DNA of 64,000 bases from NCBI RefSeq assembly GCF_010093815.1, contig NW_022985549.1, positions 2,748,804-2,812,803 on the forward strand. Direction: 5' to 3'. This DNA comes from Pseudovirgaria hyperparasitica (lineage: Eukaryota; Ascomycota; Dothideomycetes; Acrospermales; Acrospermaceae). This document shows, in pieces, positions 47,364 to 57,919 of this stretch. Each line of letters opens with the position of its first letter. The stretch's first letter is position 1. Position numbers and translations under genes: made by a program. Below the pieces are notes generated by a model. It made no database searches. It had not been told where the DNA came from and was given only the letters and a program-made list of their open reading frames with translations.

Positions 47364-50342
47364 CTGCACGGCAGCTGCAATATTAGTATAAAGGGTGACT
47401 TCGTTGGGGCCTAACAGGTCAAAACATACATACGAAATCTCCGGCCGACTAGTGGCAACCTCCCGTCTGGAGATTGGAACAGTCGGATGCAGCCCTGTCA
47501 GGATTTGTCTCCGATGGACGTATTGATTGACTGGAGGCAAGACTAAAATACTCATGCGACTGTATGAGGCTCTGGAGGGTGGGAGAGGCGGCTGAAGTGA
47601 ATGCGCGAGTGAAGGGACTGTCCATGGTAACACCAAAGCCCTCTCTCATAAGAGCTCTGCATTGCGGGGCCATGTGGTCGCCGCTAGCTGGTTGTCGTTC
47701 GTGTCCGTGTTCTCGGGACGCTCGTCCTCTAAATTCACCATGTTGGAGGTCATAGGATCGATGGTCGATGGAGATGTGAGCAGTGCTGGAAACACCCGTC
47801 TCCATGGGTCTGGGAGAAAAGAAAGAAGAGAAGTTGAGATGGGCGTCCCGTAAGGAGTGCAAGGTTTTACATGTCAGGGGACGGACTCGAGGTAGTCACG
47901 CCTCAAACCAAGAGAAGATTGCGGCACAGGCGGGACAAGCGCGTCTGTAGAGAGAGATCCGATCAGGCCATTCCACATACATGTACATGAAGTACGAACT
48001 GCCACCACCACTGGATCATGACTGCATCAATTCTGATGGCCAAGATGGGACTGACGATGGGTTTCCCGCGCGGCTGTCCTTCCCATGAGCCTGAATCGCG
48101 TACAGTTCGGGGGCCCAGTCGACAGCCAGGTACTTAGCGACAGCTCTCACTTTGGAACGTCGCTCGGACCAGACAGAGATATGCGAGGAGTTTCCAGCAT
48201 CGGCGTCGAAATGTACGGCCAAATTGTCGAAGCCATGGTCGTACGGATGGCTCCTGACTGTCGTGAAAGGGATGCCAGTTGACATGGTACTGGAAGCTCT
48301 CAAGCTGCGCCTACGGCTTCACCGAAGGGATGTTGTTCTGGCAATTCCCGAGGGCTTCATTTCAATCATAGAGACGGCATGTCCATGACGCGACTCGACT
48401 GGTGTAAGTTGTGCTCCGATCGCTTAGTCTGTGGACTCTAAAATAGCCTACCATTATACCGCGATAGACTAATAGACGAGCGCTTGATGGTTAAGCGTAT
48501 CCTCCTTACCCGCAGAACCGGGGAAAAGAGCTCGTCGAAATCCTCTCGACCTTGACCCTTTTACTGAAGGGAGTGGTGGTCCAAAGATACTGCCGTGTTG
48601 ACCTCCTGATTCATGGCTCGGAGACTGGACTCTGACAAAGGAAGTGGTGCGTCAAGCTGAGAAGAACAAGCTGACGTGCTGCGCCTCTTGATGATTCCCC
48701 TAGCTATGGTACATTGGTCCCTTTCTGATCCGGTCTCATGCACTCAAGTCAAGCGCAGACGCCCAGCCGCGCGTCTCCCGACCGACACTCCGTGAACTAT
48801 AGACGCAGAGAAGGACATCACCCGAAGAGCACGCAAGGCAGTCTGATGCATGCGTCATGATGCTAAGTCCGATGAGAGGCATCTCTTTTCCCTTGATACA
48901 CGACAGGACATATTCCAGAAGGCTTTTGGTCTGTATACCTGCGGAGCATTCTGGCACAAACGGTCAACAGACGCAGCCAAGCACTACCTTTCGACTGCAA
49001 CTCGGACTGCTGACAGCCATTCATTCGAGATCTGTCTTGGAACATTCTCGAGCCACCTGAGCAACATGTCTATTCTTCGTTCTATCATCATCTCCATGGG
49101 CGAGAGCCTTCCTTCTAATGAACTAACAGGCAGTCATAGTTTCATCACCTTCTAATCCGATACCTCATTCTCGATCCTCTGGCCAAGTAAGAAGACGAGC
49201 AACCTTTATTTGACCACCGCGCCATACAAGTCGTCATCGACGAGTTCATCCAGCCCAAGATACAGGACCTCATGCTCACAAGAAAGATGAGAGTGACGGG
49301 CTGGCGTCTCTCCAAAAACACTCTCTGCCGGGAAATCAAAGTCCCAATGGGAGGAATGAAAGAATCGGCACGCGATCCTATTCGTGATCTTGCAAGATCA
49401 GGCCCAGGCTTGACAGACAATAGAAGCAGCAGTCATGCCATGACCCGAACGATATCGGCCCGGCCAACTTGGAACCATACATACGGCAAGAGCTGCATCA
49501 CTGGCAAAGGGACGGATGTTTGTCCAATCAGCATTGCCACGAACAAAGGTCTCATAGGGGATATAGACAAGACGCCGCACGATAGATCTGTTGCGTCCAG
49601 ACAATCAATCCATAAGATGCTGGACATAGCTAGCCGTCGACAACAGAGGTCTTGTTTGAGGCTGATGTGCCCACATACCAAGAATGCTCTGCAACTATAC
49701 CTTCCCAGATAGGAAGCATACGTCTAGTGACCGTGCTCGAGGTTAGCATAAAGCACAAGCACTTTACGTGCATGCAGCTAACATAGTACGTAACTCTCTA
49801 TACTGTATAGCCGCACACTAGTACACATCGGATAGTGGGTCTGACAGGCTAGTATCTGGCTCAGAAATGGTAAAGAGCCGTAGTAGTAGGTGGACGTATA
49901 GTTGTTGATAGGTCATACTCAATTGCTTCGTTACTGTCTTGGATGCTACATTGCTAATGCTTCTTTGTGCTGCTGGGTTCTGGTGAATTGGTAGGTTGAT
50001 TGGAGGTTGTGACACTATATCGACCTTACTGTCGTGTTGGATGTCGGTCAATGGCGGTATCGTGGTCGTGATTCACGAATGGAGACGAAGAGTGGTCCAA
50101 ACACGCGAAATTCAATACAGTACTATTACAGCTCTGAGCTGAAGACGCCCGGGCAAGGCTAGCACGCTTGTAGACTAGCGTTCTATTTCCACGCTTCTTC
50201 AAACGCACGACTGCAAGCCATGGTCAAGCCACGCGCCAGGCATCTTACTTTAGTTTTACATCCTCATCTATACGTCCAGTCGCACAATGTCCCCCATTCC
50301 CCAGGGCCTCTCCCTCTTCCCGCGACTCTTCGCGCAGCCGCA
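47364..50342. other. Region with coding-like relics, no firm gene
   Basis: Upstream of the zinc-finger gene several stretches read like protein on one strand without making a complete gene: minus 47450-47640 (possibly its 5' exon), minus 48016-48300 (SHPYDHGFDNLAVHFDAD), and plus 49160-49390 (HRAIQVVIDEFIQPKIQDL). Each lacks a full set of start, splice sites and stop that I can defend. The last ~300 bp are upstream sequence of the next gene. Confidence 0.4.
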
Positions 50343-51998
50343 ATGGCCTCTGCGACCGACCTGATCACGTACATCGGTGTCCCCCTCGCCGTCATAGGAG
50401 TGATTCCCACCATCTTCACATGCGCCAAATCCCTGGTCACGCTCCGTTCGATCCGCAGGCTTCTCGACGACAACGGCACACCGGCAATCACACGAAGCAC
50501 GCTGCTGTCCGGGATCGTCGAGGTGGAAATACCGCGAAAGAGCATCATCCCGCTCGACCGCGCGGACCCAGCATACTTTGAGCTGAACCCGTGCCCGTCG
50601 CGACTGAGGGGCGGCAGCTGGACGATATTGAATTGGAAAGAGCTGATTATCGGCGTCAAGGCGTACAGGGTGCAGTATCACGACGAGCTGTCGCAGCCGC
50701 AGGCGGAGGTGGGCTTTGAAGCCCTGCTTGCGTTTCTACTGGATCGGGGCGCGGTGCCGAGCGTGGCCGGTTTCAGCGACCTGCGCAGCTCAGGCCTGTG
50801 GACGCCCGCCGGGACGAAGCTGTTGCTGTCTCCCGTGACGGCAGACCCCGTGCTGACGGTCGCGACGGCCAGCGACTCGGACGGGATCCTGTCGCTCTGC
50901 CTGGACTGGCGGCACGAGTGGGATAGGCGGACCTGGGAGTCTCTCCCGCCGTACTGGATCCGACTGACCTCGTCCCACGAGGCAGCCCAGATCCGAGCCG
51001 CCATCAAGGGCATCCAGCCGGACGCGTCAAAGCCCGAGCCGGCAGACCCCAGCACGACCACCACGTTCTCCCCCGACCGCCGTCCCAGCGCAACAGACAT
51101 GCTCTCCACGCTTCACGACTCCCTCACCTCCTTCCGCCTCCGCATCGGCTCCTCGGGCGTCGAGGAAAGCTACCGAGAAGACGACCCGAAGCACCGGCTC
51201 GCCCTCCCCCACCTACAGTCCCACCTCCCCTCGGACACGCGCCCAATGTGGTTCTCCGTCGGCTGCACCGCTCTCGGCGCCCCACGCGGCGGCCTCTGGA
51301 GCTACGCAATCCCAGACGACATCACGCAGCTCGCACGGCGCGAGACGGTGCCATGCGGCGTAATGGTGCTGCTCGGCCTGCTAGACGACGACGCGGTGCC
51401 GGCATGGCGCACGCCCTACGACGACGCGCTCGAGCGCCTGAAGCAGCAGACCAAGCTCATGGACCGCGCGCGGCAGATGAGCGCGGAGAACCAGCTCAGT
51501 CCGGCGGAGAAGGTGCGGGCGCAGCAGGCGCGCGTGAGCAAGGAGGCGTGGGAGTTTCACAATGAGATGCGCGAGCGGCAGATTGAGCGCGAGCGGCGGG
51601 TCGAGCAGGAGTTGACGGAGGCGCTGACGAGCCAGAGGTTGGCGATTGGGCCGGTGGCGGAGGCGTGCCGGGCGTGGCTGGTGCGGGAGGGCCATGTGCC
51701 GGGGGCGGAGGCGGAGACGGGGTTTGCGGCGATTGTGGAGCAGGTGTTGTATTGTATGATTACGAGTGAGGGAGTGGGGTGGAAGATGGCGGGGATGCTG
51801 GATCGGTGGCGGAGCTGGGCGGAGAGCGGAGGGATGGCGAGGCCGACGTATCGGGCAGTGGCGGAGGATGTGGTGGTGTTTGGGTTTGCGGCGTGTGTGT
51901 TGTGGGTGGTTCGGGAGGCGGCGATGCATGAGGCTGGGGCGGTGGTGTCGGACTTGCAGGAGTGTGTCCGGATCTGGCGGAAGGTGCGGCTGGGGTAA
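50343..51998 (+). CDS. Membrane-anchored fungal protein of unknown function
   Basis: Intronless. The frame is open from an ATG at 50220 (592 aa), but the ATG at 50343 is preferred (551 aa), because it directly precedes MASATDLITYIGVPLAVIGV and the 41 residues before it look like translated leader (His/Pro/Leu-rich). One membrane helix spans about residues 8-28, followed by a basic segment (RSIRRLL). The large soluble part contains GGSWTILNWKELIIGVKAYR and ESLPPYWIRL motifs. A charged, probably coiled-coil helix lies near residues 395-450 (AEKVRAQQARVSKEAWEFHN...RERRVEQEL), and a hydrophobic C-terminal segment (VVVFGFAACVLWVV) could be a second helix. I recall similar proteins as common in filamentous ascomycetes without known function. 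Codon usage is strongly GC-ending, like its right-hand neighbours. Confidence 0.85.
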   Translation: MASATDLITYIGVPLAVIGVIPTIFTCAKSLVTLRSIRRLLDDNGTPAITRSTLLSGIVEVEIPRKSIIPLDRADPAYFELNPCPSRLRGGSWTILNWKELIIGVKAYRVQYHDELSQPQAEVGFEALLAFLLDRGAVPSVAGFSDLRSSGLWTPAGTKLLLSPVTADPVLTVATASDSDGILSLCLDWRHEWDRRTWESLPPYWIRLTSSHEAAQIRAAIKGIQPDASKPEPADPSTTTTFSPDRRPSATDMLSTLHDSLTSFRLRIGSSGVEESYREDDPKHRLALPHLQSHLPSDTRPMWFSVGCTALGAPRGGLWSYAIPDDITQLARRETVPCGVMVLLGLLDDDAVPAWRTPYDDALERLKQQTKLMDRARQMSAENQLSPAEKVRAQQARVSKEAWEFHNEMRERQIERERRVEQELTEALTSQRLAIGPVAEACRAWLVREGHVPGAEAETGFAAIVEQVLYCMITSEGVGWKMAGMLDRWRSWAESGGMARPTYRAVAEDVVVFGFAACVLWVVREAAMHEAGAVVSDLQECVRIWRKVRLG

Positions 51999-52610
51999 TT
52001 AGTGTTGGTGGGCGTGAGCAGAGGGGCGCACGCGAGGGCCATGTTTCTGCCGGTTTCGGTGTTCGTGCTACCAAGGGGGGGAGATCTGTATTTTGCAGCA
52101 TAGGAGTATATATTAATTTTGTGCATATATGTAAGTATGTGCGTGTGTGTGTTGCGGAAAGACGGGGTGTGAGTTGAGGCGAGATGGGACGTCTTGGATT
52201 GCCGGATGCGGAAATGTGGGATATACTGACAGACTGACTGACTGACTGACTGACTCGGCGAGGGTGGACGTTTCCTGCGTGCATGACTCGTGAATTGGGG
52301 TGGGGTGGAGTGGAGTGGAGTGCTGGCCTGGGCGGTGAGACGCGGCATAATTGGTGAGGACGAGACGACATGTCGTGGTATCACAAACCTTCTTTCTTGC
52401 TATTGTTCTCTCCCCTTCACTCCCGCACATCCAACGTTCAACCTCGCCGCTCCGCTCATGTCGTTCTGCTTATAACCCGCTCTCTCCTTCTTTTCTCCTT
52501 CGCTATCTTCTCCGTCGTCCTTATGAGCAGCGCTTGTCCTCAACACCCGCACACGAGCGCCTGAGCCCCCTTTCTCGCATCACCACCACCACAACCACAA
52601 AACCACCACC
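51999..52610. other. Intergenic with (CTGA)n tract
   Basis: Contains a CTGA/GACT tetranucleotide run (52226-52255), AGTGG-type pentamer copies near 52300-52320, and a pyrimidine-rich leader ending in CCACCACC before the STE14 start. No gene. Confidence 0.6.
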
Positions 52611-53490
52611 ATGCCCTCACCACAACCACACACCCCAACCCCCCAAGCAAACAACTCCACCCCACGCACCCCTCCTCCCCTCCCCCGCACCCTCTACCCC
52701 GGCGGCACGCGCTCCCTCTCCGGCATCGCCCTCCGCGCCTTCACCCTCGGCACCACCCTCGGCACCACCACCCTCCTCTCCCTCCTCCTCCTCTCGCACT
52801 CCCACCCCCTCTGGCGCCCCCCCGCCTTCCTCGCCCTCCTCGCCCTCTCCCACTTCCTCGAATTCTACACGACCGCGCTCGCCAACACGCCCGCCGCCAC
52901 GACATCCTCCTTCCTCCTCAGCAACGGCAATGCATACCGGCTTGCGCACTCGGCTGCGCTGCTCGAATGCACGCTTACGAATACGCTTGTCCGGCTTCCG
53001 GGGTGGTATGTTGCTGTGACGCGGCATCCGGTTGTTGTGGGAGTGGGGGTGGTGATGGTGGTTGTGGGGCAGGGCGTGCGGAGTGTCGCTATGGTGCAGG
53101 CGGGCGAGAGCTTTAATCATCAGGTGCAGAGTGAGTGGAGGGCCGGGCATGTGCTTGTTACGAGGGGGGTGTATGGGGTTGTGAGGCATCCGAGTTATTG
53201 GGGGTTTTTTTGGTGGGGGGTGGGATCGCAGGTGCTTGTGGGGAATGTGGGGTGTGGGGTGGTGTATGCGTGTGTGCTGTGGCGGTTTTTTGCGAGGCGG
53301 ATTGCGAGTGAGTTGCTGTTCTTTTTCTTCGGTCTTTGTGGCGAGGGGAAAGGGGTTGTTGGGCGTGTGTGCTGACTGACTGACTGACTGTGTGTGTGCA
53401 GGTGAGGAGAGGTATCTGGTGGGGTTCTTTGGGGAGGAGTATGTGCGGTTTCGGGCGCGGACGCCGGTGGGGATTCCGTTTATTGCGTGA
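52611..53490 (+). CDS. STE14: Protein-S-isoprenylcysteine O-methyltransferase
   Basis: Model: 52611..53307 joined to 53402..53490 (261 aa); the 94-nt intron has donor GTGAGT and acceptor GTGCAG. The enzyme methylates the C-terminal farnesyl- or geranylgeranyl-cysteine of CaaX proteins (Ras, Rho, a-factor-type pheromone) in the endoplasmic reticulum membrane, using SAM. The N-terminus is Pro/Thr-rich; several membrane helices follow (for example about residues 44-85). The C-terminal catalytic half shows SFNHQVQSEWRAGHVLVTRGVYGVVRHPSYWGFFWWGVGSQ in two parts, with RHPSY at residues 192-196. After the intron comes EERYLVGFFGEEYVRF ... GIPFIA, the conserved ICMT ending including the EE pair (234-235). 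Without splicing the frame runs into the GT-rich intron. Length is normal for the family. Confidence 0.93.
53371..53401 (+). repeat. GACT tract at 3' end of STE14 intron
   Basis: The end of the STE14 intron is GCTGACTGACTGACTGACTG followed by a GT run and CAG. The repeat contains several overlapping CTGAC units, each a match to the fungal branch-site consensus. Confidence 0.8.
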
Positions 53491-54595
53491 GTGGAAGTGG
53501 GGTGGGCGTGAGGTAGATGGATGGGTGTGTGAGAGCATGCGTACGAGCGGCGGGAGGAGAGGTCATGAGTGAGGTGTTGTAGGGAGCAGGAGGAAGGTAT
53601 ATCTCATACCTAGCCAAGCACAACGCAAACTGCAGACCAGATGCACGGTATACGAATAAGAAGGCCAGGAGTAAGGATAGGACTGAGAATAGGAATGAGA
53701 ATAGAGCGGCAGGGCTACGTTATGCCTAGTCACGGCAGACACACATGCCATGCCCGCACCAGCACAGTAGACGCACCTAACAGCACACTTTACCCAACAC
53801 ACAGCAAGCACATGAAGCACACAGACCCAGACACAGACACACGAGACAACACATCTCAATTACCCCCCCTTCCCCTACCCTGAAGTAACAAACAAACCAA
53901 GTAGCCAGCAAAACACCCAAGATACGCCATTCTATACGTGTATCTGCATATGTGCAAACTCCACAAGCCCCCCGAAAAGTCTATAATGTCTATCTTTCGC
54001 AGTCCAAGTCAAAGTAAAGCTTCTTTCCAAGTCCAAGCAAAGCAAGTGCACGCAAACGCTCATTCATTACCACCACCACCAACAGCACAAACAACACCAG
54101 CACAAACAACACCAGCACAAACAACACCAGCACAAACAACACCAGCACAAACAACACCAGCACAACACCATGACAGCACCATGACAGCACAACACAACAT
54201 CCACCCCATGCACACACGCCGTACTTTTTCGCAGGAATGGAAATGAAGAAACGGCGGGGTAGAAAGGGAAAGTAAGAACGAGAAAAGAACGCCGTCGATG
54301 ATGAAGCATTCCGCCCAGAATAGGATAGGATAGAAGAGAAGAGGATAGAATGAGAAACGCCAGGCCATGCCGAATCAGGGGACGGTGATGGAATAGGGAG
54401 GGAGGGTAGGCGCGCTCAGAGACAGCTGGACCTCCTGTCCAAGCGCGACAAGCTGCTGCGCGTCAAGGAAGAAGAAGAAGAAGAAGACGAAGAACGAAAA
54501 AAGCAAATTCATGCGTCAGGTCAGGCAGCTGCATCCATCCATCCATTCATGCACGCCACACAACCCACAAGCCACACCCCTCTCACCCCATCAAC
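53491..54595. other. Intergenic between convergent genes
   Basis: 3' regions of STE14 (plus) and the Ecl1-family gene (minus). It contains a 15-bp minisatellite, listed separately, and GAA-rich runs near 54465-54500. No gene. Confidence 0.6.
54082..54172. repeat. 15-bp minisatellite
   Basis: About six copies of AGCACAAACAACACC in tandem, nearly perfect. Open in several frames because of its composition, but not part of any recognisable protein. Confidence 0.9.
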
Positions 54596-55527
54596 TCAAG
54601 CCCCCTCCCGCCCCCCAAGCAACCTCCCCAAACTCCCCGGCGCAGTCGGCGTCCCAGGCACAACCCCGACCTTCTCATACCTCAGCAAATCCCCCTCAAC
54701 CACCACGCCCACCGTCATATGCGCCTCGGCCGGCTTCGTCTTGAACGCATACAGCCTCTGCAGACTAGCCGGTCCACAACCAGCGCCACCAGCACCAGCA
54801 CCAGCACCACCAGCACCACCAGTAGTAGCAGTCGGAAAGCTAAACGTCGTACAGGGCGTCACAAGGTCGACGGAACGCGCAGACGAGGCGGCAAAGTACG
54901 AGGACGAGGAGCTGGGGGCGTGGCGGCGGGGGAGCGGGCGGGTGGAGTTGTAGTTGTAGTTGTAGTTGTATGAGGAGGAGCGGGATGCGGCGGCGGGGGT
55001 GTAGGGGTAGGGGAGGGAGAAGCTTGCTGTTGAGGCGGGGGTGTGGGAGAGGGAGGGGGTTGTTGGTGTTGTTGTTGTTGTGGTGGTGGTTGTTGTGATG
55101 GAGGAGAAGGCGCGGGTGGAGAAGGGCGGGCGTGCGGTCGTCGGGGTGGTGGTGTAGTCGTGCCAGGCGGGATTCGTGGATTGGAACTGGCGGAGGTAGC
55201 GCGCGGCTTCGGAGTTTTCGCGCGAGAGGGGGGTGCGTGCGGATGACGTGTAGAGGTAGTTGGTGGTGTCTTCTTCGTTGTTGTCGTCTTCTTCTTCTTC
55301 GTCGGACATGACCATCGACGAGCGGTTCGAGAGAGGCGCGGCGGTGGGCGGGCGAGCTGGGACGGGCTCCTTGGGCGCGGGCAGGTTGGATTGGTCGTCG
55401 AGATGGTGGGCGTAGGGCGTGGGAGGCGGGGAGTATTCGTGCGAGATGTACGACGACTTTTGGTCGCTTCGGCGGCATCTTTGGTGGGAAGTTAGCTATG
55501 AAGCTGGAGCTGGAGGGCGGGCAGCAT

Positions 55528-55567
<40 letters not shown>

Positions 55568-55984
55568 GCAGGATGACGTACCTCTCGGAGCAGTAGAGGA
55601 TGTTGTTGCAGGGCGTGATGATCTGCTTCTCGCAGCTTGCACTGTTTTGAAGGAGTCAGCAGGGTGAATGCGTCATGACGACAACAACATCAACACAACA
55701 ACAACAACAACATACCAGAACTGCAGGAAGCTCGTCGCCATCGTGTCCTCCTCGCCGTCGTCCTTGGCCTGGCGCTGCTGCTGGCCCTGTCCCGACTTCA
55801 CCAGCGACGACGACGACGACGACCCCTTTGCTGCGGCGGCCGAGGAGTGAGTGCGCTTATGGCCCGAGACGGGACGAAGATGGTGATGGTGATGATGAGG
55901 ACGACCAGCAGGCAGATGAGACGGCGGCGTCGTGTACTTTTTAGCAGAGAGCCGAGCGGTCGAAGCGGTGGCCATAGCACACAC
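54596..55984 (-). CDS. Ecl1-family (life-span regulatory) zinc-binding protein
   Basis: Model: complement of 55716..55984, 55582..55641 and 54596..55478 (403 aa; introns 74 and 103 nt). The defining short domain is encoded across all three exons: C90-x2-C93 (FCASCEKQI), C101, then LYC107-SERC111-RRSD, the Ecl1-type zinc-binding core that in yeasts extends chronological life span and acts in stress and nutrient responses. Both introns interrupt this core, and phase and cysteines agree only when both are removed. The rest is low complexity: a six-His run near residue 30, Ser and Gln runs, an acidic patch (DEEEEDDNNEED), a Thr run, and Tyr-Asn repeats. The C-terminus is Gly/Ala-rich. It is probably nuclear or cytosolic, a regulator rather than an enzyme. 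Intron 2 contains a GCA/TGC triplet array. A second ATG (55975) is an equally good start. Confidence 0.85.
55529..55565. repeat. (GCA)n triplet array in intron
   Basis: Twelve uninterrupted GCA triplets inside intron 2 of the Ecl1-family gene (TGC on the coding strand), between the donor at 55581 and the branch-site-like GCTAAC near 55490. Confidence 0.95.
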
Positions 55985-57919
55985 TCACACACGCGATGCA
56001 GTAGCAGGATTGCTATCAATGCACGATTTGCTCGATCGCAGCAGCAGGGTACAACAGGGGGGAGGGGGGGAGGGAAAAAGAGACGGTGAGACAAGACGGT
56101 CTGTCTGGATAATTAGGGTGAGATCAGGCCTGCCCGTGACGAGGTGACGACGAGTGAAGTGTAAAGTAATCTGTTTGGCGCGTATCAGACGACGGTCAGC
56201 GGGATGTTGGTGGATGAAGGGAATTGATGCTGGCGATGCTGGCGATGCTGGTGATATCTCTCTCTTCTGCTCTTCGCCGTCTCCTTGTCCTGTCCTCCCT
56301 CTCGGCGAACCAAGGGATAGCAGTGTTTTGGCTTTTTGCCTTTCTGGCACCTTATCTGGTGGCTACTGGCACTCGATAAGGTATCTTGCCCACTATGGAT
56401 TGCTCGCATCCACTTATCGCCCACTAAATTATCGACCGTTCCTATCTTTGGGCTGTTGGCTGACTTATCTGGCGCCACGGGGTCAGCATCCCATCCGTTT
56501 GGTTCAGGAACAGGATCAGGATCAGTGGGACAAAACAGCAGGATCAGCAAAGACAGAGAACAGGAACAGGAAGATTGCCAGCTGTATCGTGCTGCCTGCA
56601 TTTCCCATTCCCATCCTTTTTTTTTTTGCAACCGAGACAGGGGAGTGATAATTGATTGATTGTTCGTATAATAAATACTTACTATGAGTGTGAATATAGA
56701 TAGGGACCAAGCAGGCCAAGCGGGAGGAGGTGCGTATATCCGAGTACAGGGCCGCGTCGTTGCGAGTCTGACTGACTGACTGCGCCCCCTGGAAACGTTA
56801 AGCCGAGGATAAGCGAGGATGCGGTGTGCGTCTCTGTGTCTTTGCTGCTTGTTTGTTGCTGGTTGCTCTGTGACTCTCTCTGCCTTATCACCAATATATT
56901 CTTCTGTCTTGTCTTGCCTTGTCTTGACGTGTCCTGGTGCGACGACTCTCGCGTCGTGATGCCGGGTCGAGATAGATAACGACAAAGGTTGAGATAAGAA
57001 TGGCTCAAATGTCGGTCAAGGGAGGGTGAGTGTTGGACGTGAAGCTGCTGTATACCTCACTATATAGTAGTGTATATACCGAGTCCAGTCGAGCACTTGT
57101 ACTCGCCGGGCGTTGGGGCGCTATTTATCCAGCAAACTTCACCTCCACTACTACCACCATCATCCTGTTATCCTCCATTCCTCTTACCAATTGTCTTGCT
57201 CCACCTCAACTTGCTATTGGAGCAGCAAGAAACAATGGAGCCATCCATGCGTCCACGTCTCTGAGCACACAATCCAAGTCCTCGCCCTCGTCATCCATAC
57301 AATCACTGTGCAGACCCCGCCGCCAAGCCTGCTTGTTCTGGAAGCTCTACCTAATTATCCTGCCTGACCTCTTCTCCACCACTGACCACTCTCTCTCCTC
57401 TTCGTCCTCCAACCTCACATCCTCTAATTACCACTGCACATCTGTGTACCTGTCCCGTCTCTGTGCGTGTACTGTGTAAACTCCCCGAATTCATATCCAC
57501 CTCCTCTGCACCTCGCTACCAACAGCTCCCTCGCCTACTCCGCGACCTCTACAAGCTATCAGCAATTCTCGCCCACGTCCCCGTGCCTGACTTGTCCCTG
57601 TCCCGTCTCACCACTCCGTTCCGATGCACCACCACATAGCAGCACCATGTCAATCCACCCCGTACCACTCTTCTCTCTTCAGCTTCCACAATTGGTTCTC
57701 TGTCCCACACACTCCTGGGACACGTTGTCTTGCTCGTCTCGCATGTGCCCGGCTTGAGGAAAAAAAACACATGCAACGCGCGTCTAAGAATGTGCTCAAT
57801 TCTTTGTGTGCTCCACTCGTCTATTCTTCTGCGTCGTCCTGACTCCTGTCCGGCAACGCGCATCGCATCTAACTTGTGGTTGGTCGGCTCCACTCCGGCC
57901 CCAGACTTTCATGTGAACC
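55985..57919. other. Intergenic, upstream of Ecl1-family gene
   Basis: About 1.9 kb, likely promoter and long leader of the Ecl1-family gene plus the 3' region of the EFM3-type gene. Features: three GATGCTGGC units near 56226-56255, a T run near 56620, and pyrimidine-rich DNA 57120-57720. No coding frame with family resemblance. Confidence 0.5.

Noticed and set aside
50220-50342. Upstream ATG extending the membrane-anchored protein by 41 residues
   Set aside because: The extra residues are leader-like and would place a hydrophilic His/Pro-rich tail before the membrane helix; the ATG at 50343 gives a conventional start.
51381-52384. Long minus-strand frames opposite the membrane-anchored protein gene
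   Set aside because: His/Pro/Arg-rich shadows of GC-ending codons on the plus strand; no domain.
54060-54368. Cys/Trp/Val-rich frames across the 15-bp minisatellite
   Set aside because: Pure repeat translation, open in several frames because the unit lacks stops.
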